Source: JBEKYD01 sp052148435
GTDB taxonomy: Bacteria > Acidobacteriota > Terriglobia > Bryobacterales > Bryobacteraceae
NCBI GenBank assembly: GCA_052148435.1
Contig: JBKQIF010000055.1
Coordinates: 1-64,000 of the forward strand
DNA: 64,000 nt
Direction: 5' to 3'
The translations under genes were made by a program, and so were the position numbers. Below, in pieces: positions 62,468 through 64,000 of this stretch (the stretch's first letter is position 1; each line of letters starts with the position of its first letter). The notes beneath the pieces are model-generated. The model made no database searches. It saw nothing but the letters and a program-made list of their open reading frames with translations, and had not been told where the DNA came from.

Positions 62468-64000
62468 TTGCGCTTTGACGCCTTCACTTCCGGGTTCTAT
62501 TCGTTTCCCTCGCTGGACGCGGCCAGCCAGGCGGCGATGAACTATTACCCCGACCTGGTGGAATGGGCCGCGCCGAGCAGCGCCAACCCCGGAGGCGCGG
62601 AGAAAGCCCGCAAGGTGCTCTCTCCCACGCCGGGGCTCTCCTTGTATGGCACGCTGCCCACCGGGCCCATACGCGGGCTGTGGGCGGGGGAAAACCGGCT
62701 ATTCGCGGCGGCAGGCTCATTCCTCTACGAGGTGTTGGGGCCTTCGTCTTTCACTAGTCATGGGCTGATCGGTAACGACGGCAACCCGGTGCAGATCATT
62801 TCGAACGGCGACCAGTTGTTCGTGGTGTCGGCCGGATTGGCCTATTGCGACAACGGAGCGGGCGCGCAGGTGTGCCAGTTTTCCTCCCAGCTCTACGATC
62901 TCCAGATCGACGCGGCCACGGGAGGTCTCACCGGAGACACGGGGGGAATCTTCAATTCCACGGACGTCGGTATGACGGTGCAGATCACCAATGCGGGACT
63001 GCCTCCGTCGGGCAGCGGGGCGGCGTTCACGATCCAATCTCAAGTCATCACCTCGGTGAACAGCCAGGGCGAGGCCTTCGGAGCGGCTTCGTGGGGCGTG
63101 GCCGGATCCATGGAAGGTACGGGGGTGGAATGGCTGGGAGCGCCACTGGCACTCACCGGACTCTCGATCACCGCGGGCGGCGGACTCTCGGGCTATACCT
63201 TCACCAGTGCCGATGTGGGCTGCCTGATGCAAATCACGGGGGGCGCCGGCTTCACCGTGGCATCGCAGACCATCACCTCGGTGGTGGGCGGCGTAGCTTT
63301 CGGGAATTCCGACTGGGGCTCCAACGGCTCGACGGGAGGCGCCGGCACGCTGTGGCAGGGACAAACCCTGGCGGCCGCCAACGGGGCCTTTTTGGATAGC
63401 AGTTGCTTCGCCGCGCAGCCAGGCTCGAAGCTGGTCTACTACTCCGCCATCAACGACGCCACGAGCTGGGACCCGCTGAACTTTTTCAGTAAGGAGGCCT
63501 ATCCGGACGCGGTTGCGGCACTGATGGCCGACCATGAGCAACTGTATATTCACGGGGCGCTGGAATCGACGGAAGTATGGGCGAGCACCAGCAGCGGGAC
63601 GAATCCCTTCCAGCGGAACCCGAGCTACTTCATGCACTACGGCAACGGCGCGCCCTACGCCACCTGCCGGCTGAGCGCGGGAGTGGCGTGGATCGGCGGC
63701 GACGTACGCAGAGGCGAGAGGGTCGCTTTCCTGGCGTTAGGTTTTGTGCCTCAACGGATTTCGACGGCGGCGATCGAGAAGGCCTGGGCGGCATATGCCA
63801 CGGTGCAGGACGCGGTGAGCTACACCTGCATCATGGACGGCCACGAGTTCTGGGTCATCAGTTTCCCCACCGGCAACGCGACCTGGGTGTACGACGCGAC
63901 GCTGGGCGAGTGGCACCAACGGGGCTGGTGGAACGGAACGGGCTGGGACCGGCAGCGCGGGGCGTTCCACGCATGCATCGGCGTCGACACAATCGACGAA
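62468..64000 (+). CDS. P22 gp10-like packaged-DNA stabilisation protein, 3' end outside window
   Basis: The frame is open from TTG 62468 to the window edge (511 codons, no stop). The N-terminal YGTLPTGPIRGLWAGENRLF and the C-terminal WVYDATLGEWHQRGWW fit the propeller-like gp10 family that plugs the portal after packaging, and the position after gp4 agrees with P22. Two related inserted segments of about 50-55 residues (62951-63120 and 63200-63350) share the pattern DVG...QIT...SQ.ITSV...AFG....WG. P22 gp10 is about 470 residues, so this one is enlarged. Confidence 0.75.
   Translation, partial: MRFDAFTSGFYSFPSLDAASQAAMNYYPDLVEWAAPSSANPGGAEKARKVLSPTPGLSLYGTLPTGPIRGLWAGENRLFAAAGSFLYEVLGPSSFTSHGLIGNDGNPVQIISNGDQLFVVSAGLAYCDNGAGAQVCQFSSQLYDLQIDAATGGLTGDTGGIFNSTDVGMTVQITNAGLPPSGSGAAFTIQSQVITSVNSQGEAFGAASWGVAGSMEGTGVEWLGAPLALTGLSITAGGGLSGYTFTSADVGCLMQITGGAGFTVASQTITSVVGGVAFGNSDWGSNGSTGGAGTLWQGQTLAAANGAFLDSSCFAAQPGSKLVYYSAINDATSWDPLNFFSKEAYPDAVAALMADHEQLYIHGALESTEVWASTSSGTNPFQRNPSYFMHYGNGAPYATCRLSAGVAWIGGDVRRGERVAFLALGFVPQRISTAAIEKAWAAYATVQDAVSYTCIMDGHEFWVISFPTGNATWVYDATLGEWHQRGWWNGTGWDRQRGAFHACIGVDTIDE

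Larger units (their letters stand above)
47641..64000 (+). mobile_element. P22-like prophage, left part (runs off the window)
   Basis: Starting with a tyrosine integrase, some 16 kb contain tightly packed, mostly rightward genes ending in a virion module in the order terminase small, terminase large, portal, scaffold, coat, head-completion (two copies), gp10-like. This is the P22 structural order. Replication and lysis genes and the right attachment site would lie beyond 64000. The left attachment site should fall between about 47548 and 47640, but it cannot be fixed without the right end; no tRNA gene is there. Confidence 0.82.

Overview
The window is high-GC bacterial DNA, most likely from a soil Acidobacteriota of the Bryobacterales/Solibacter group. 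The evidence is a 1274-residue secreted protein ending in the Solibacter-type C-terminal domain (TIGR03437), a GWxTD-domain protein, a PEP-CTERM protein, several Tat-exported enzymes, a fused AroD-AroE enzyme and many dispersed palindromic repeats. No rRNA, tRNA or CRISPR array was seen.

Layout. 0.26-5.7 kb: Tat-exported Gfo/Idh oxidoreductase, alpha/beta hydrolase, glutaryl-CoA-type acyl-CoA dehydrogenase and a membrane-anchored spermidine-synthase-like protein. 5.8-9.6 kb: the giant repeat protein. 9.8-18.1 kb: LolA followed by a type IV pilus/type II secretion operon (GspF/PilC, GspE/PilB, PilM, PilN, PilO, PilP-like, pseudopilin-like). 18.1-22 kb, minus strand: a Tat-exported protein of unknown function and a POT transporter. 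22.2-26.5 kb: GWxTD protein, outer-membrane barrel protein, amidohydrolase. 26.8-30.2 kb, minus strand: GNAT/LuxI-like acyltransferase, VAO-type flavoprotein and a PEP-CTERM protein. 30.5-34 kb, minus strand: a vitamin B6 operon (MocR-type regulator, pdxS, pdxT, low-molecular-weight phosphatase). 34.2-38 kb: a single-chain restriction-modification enzyme opposite a Phd/PIN toxin-antitoxin pair. 38-47.5 kb: MEMO-like protein, serine hydrolase, thiL, cold-shock protein, esterase, AroDE, and an amidase cut off from its Tat leader by one in-frame TGA.

47.6-64 kb is the left part of a P22-like (short-tailed) prophage that runs off the window: tyrosine integrase, small regulators, terminase small and large subunits, portal, scaffold, coat, a signal-peptide protein, two gp4-like head-completion proteins and a partial gp10-like protein. 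The structural order matches phage P22, although each protein is identified by family features only. Two short LuxR/GerE-type regulators sit in the early region, and no classical CI-type repressor or replication gene is visible.

Palindromic repeats recur. Two lie inside coding sequence at protein N-termini (a serine hydrolase and the pseudopilin-like protein), and one ends directly at the pilN start codon. With the TGA-split amidase and the acyltransferase/flavoprotein/PEP-CTERM cluster, these are the most unusual points of the window.
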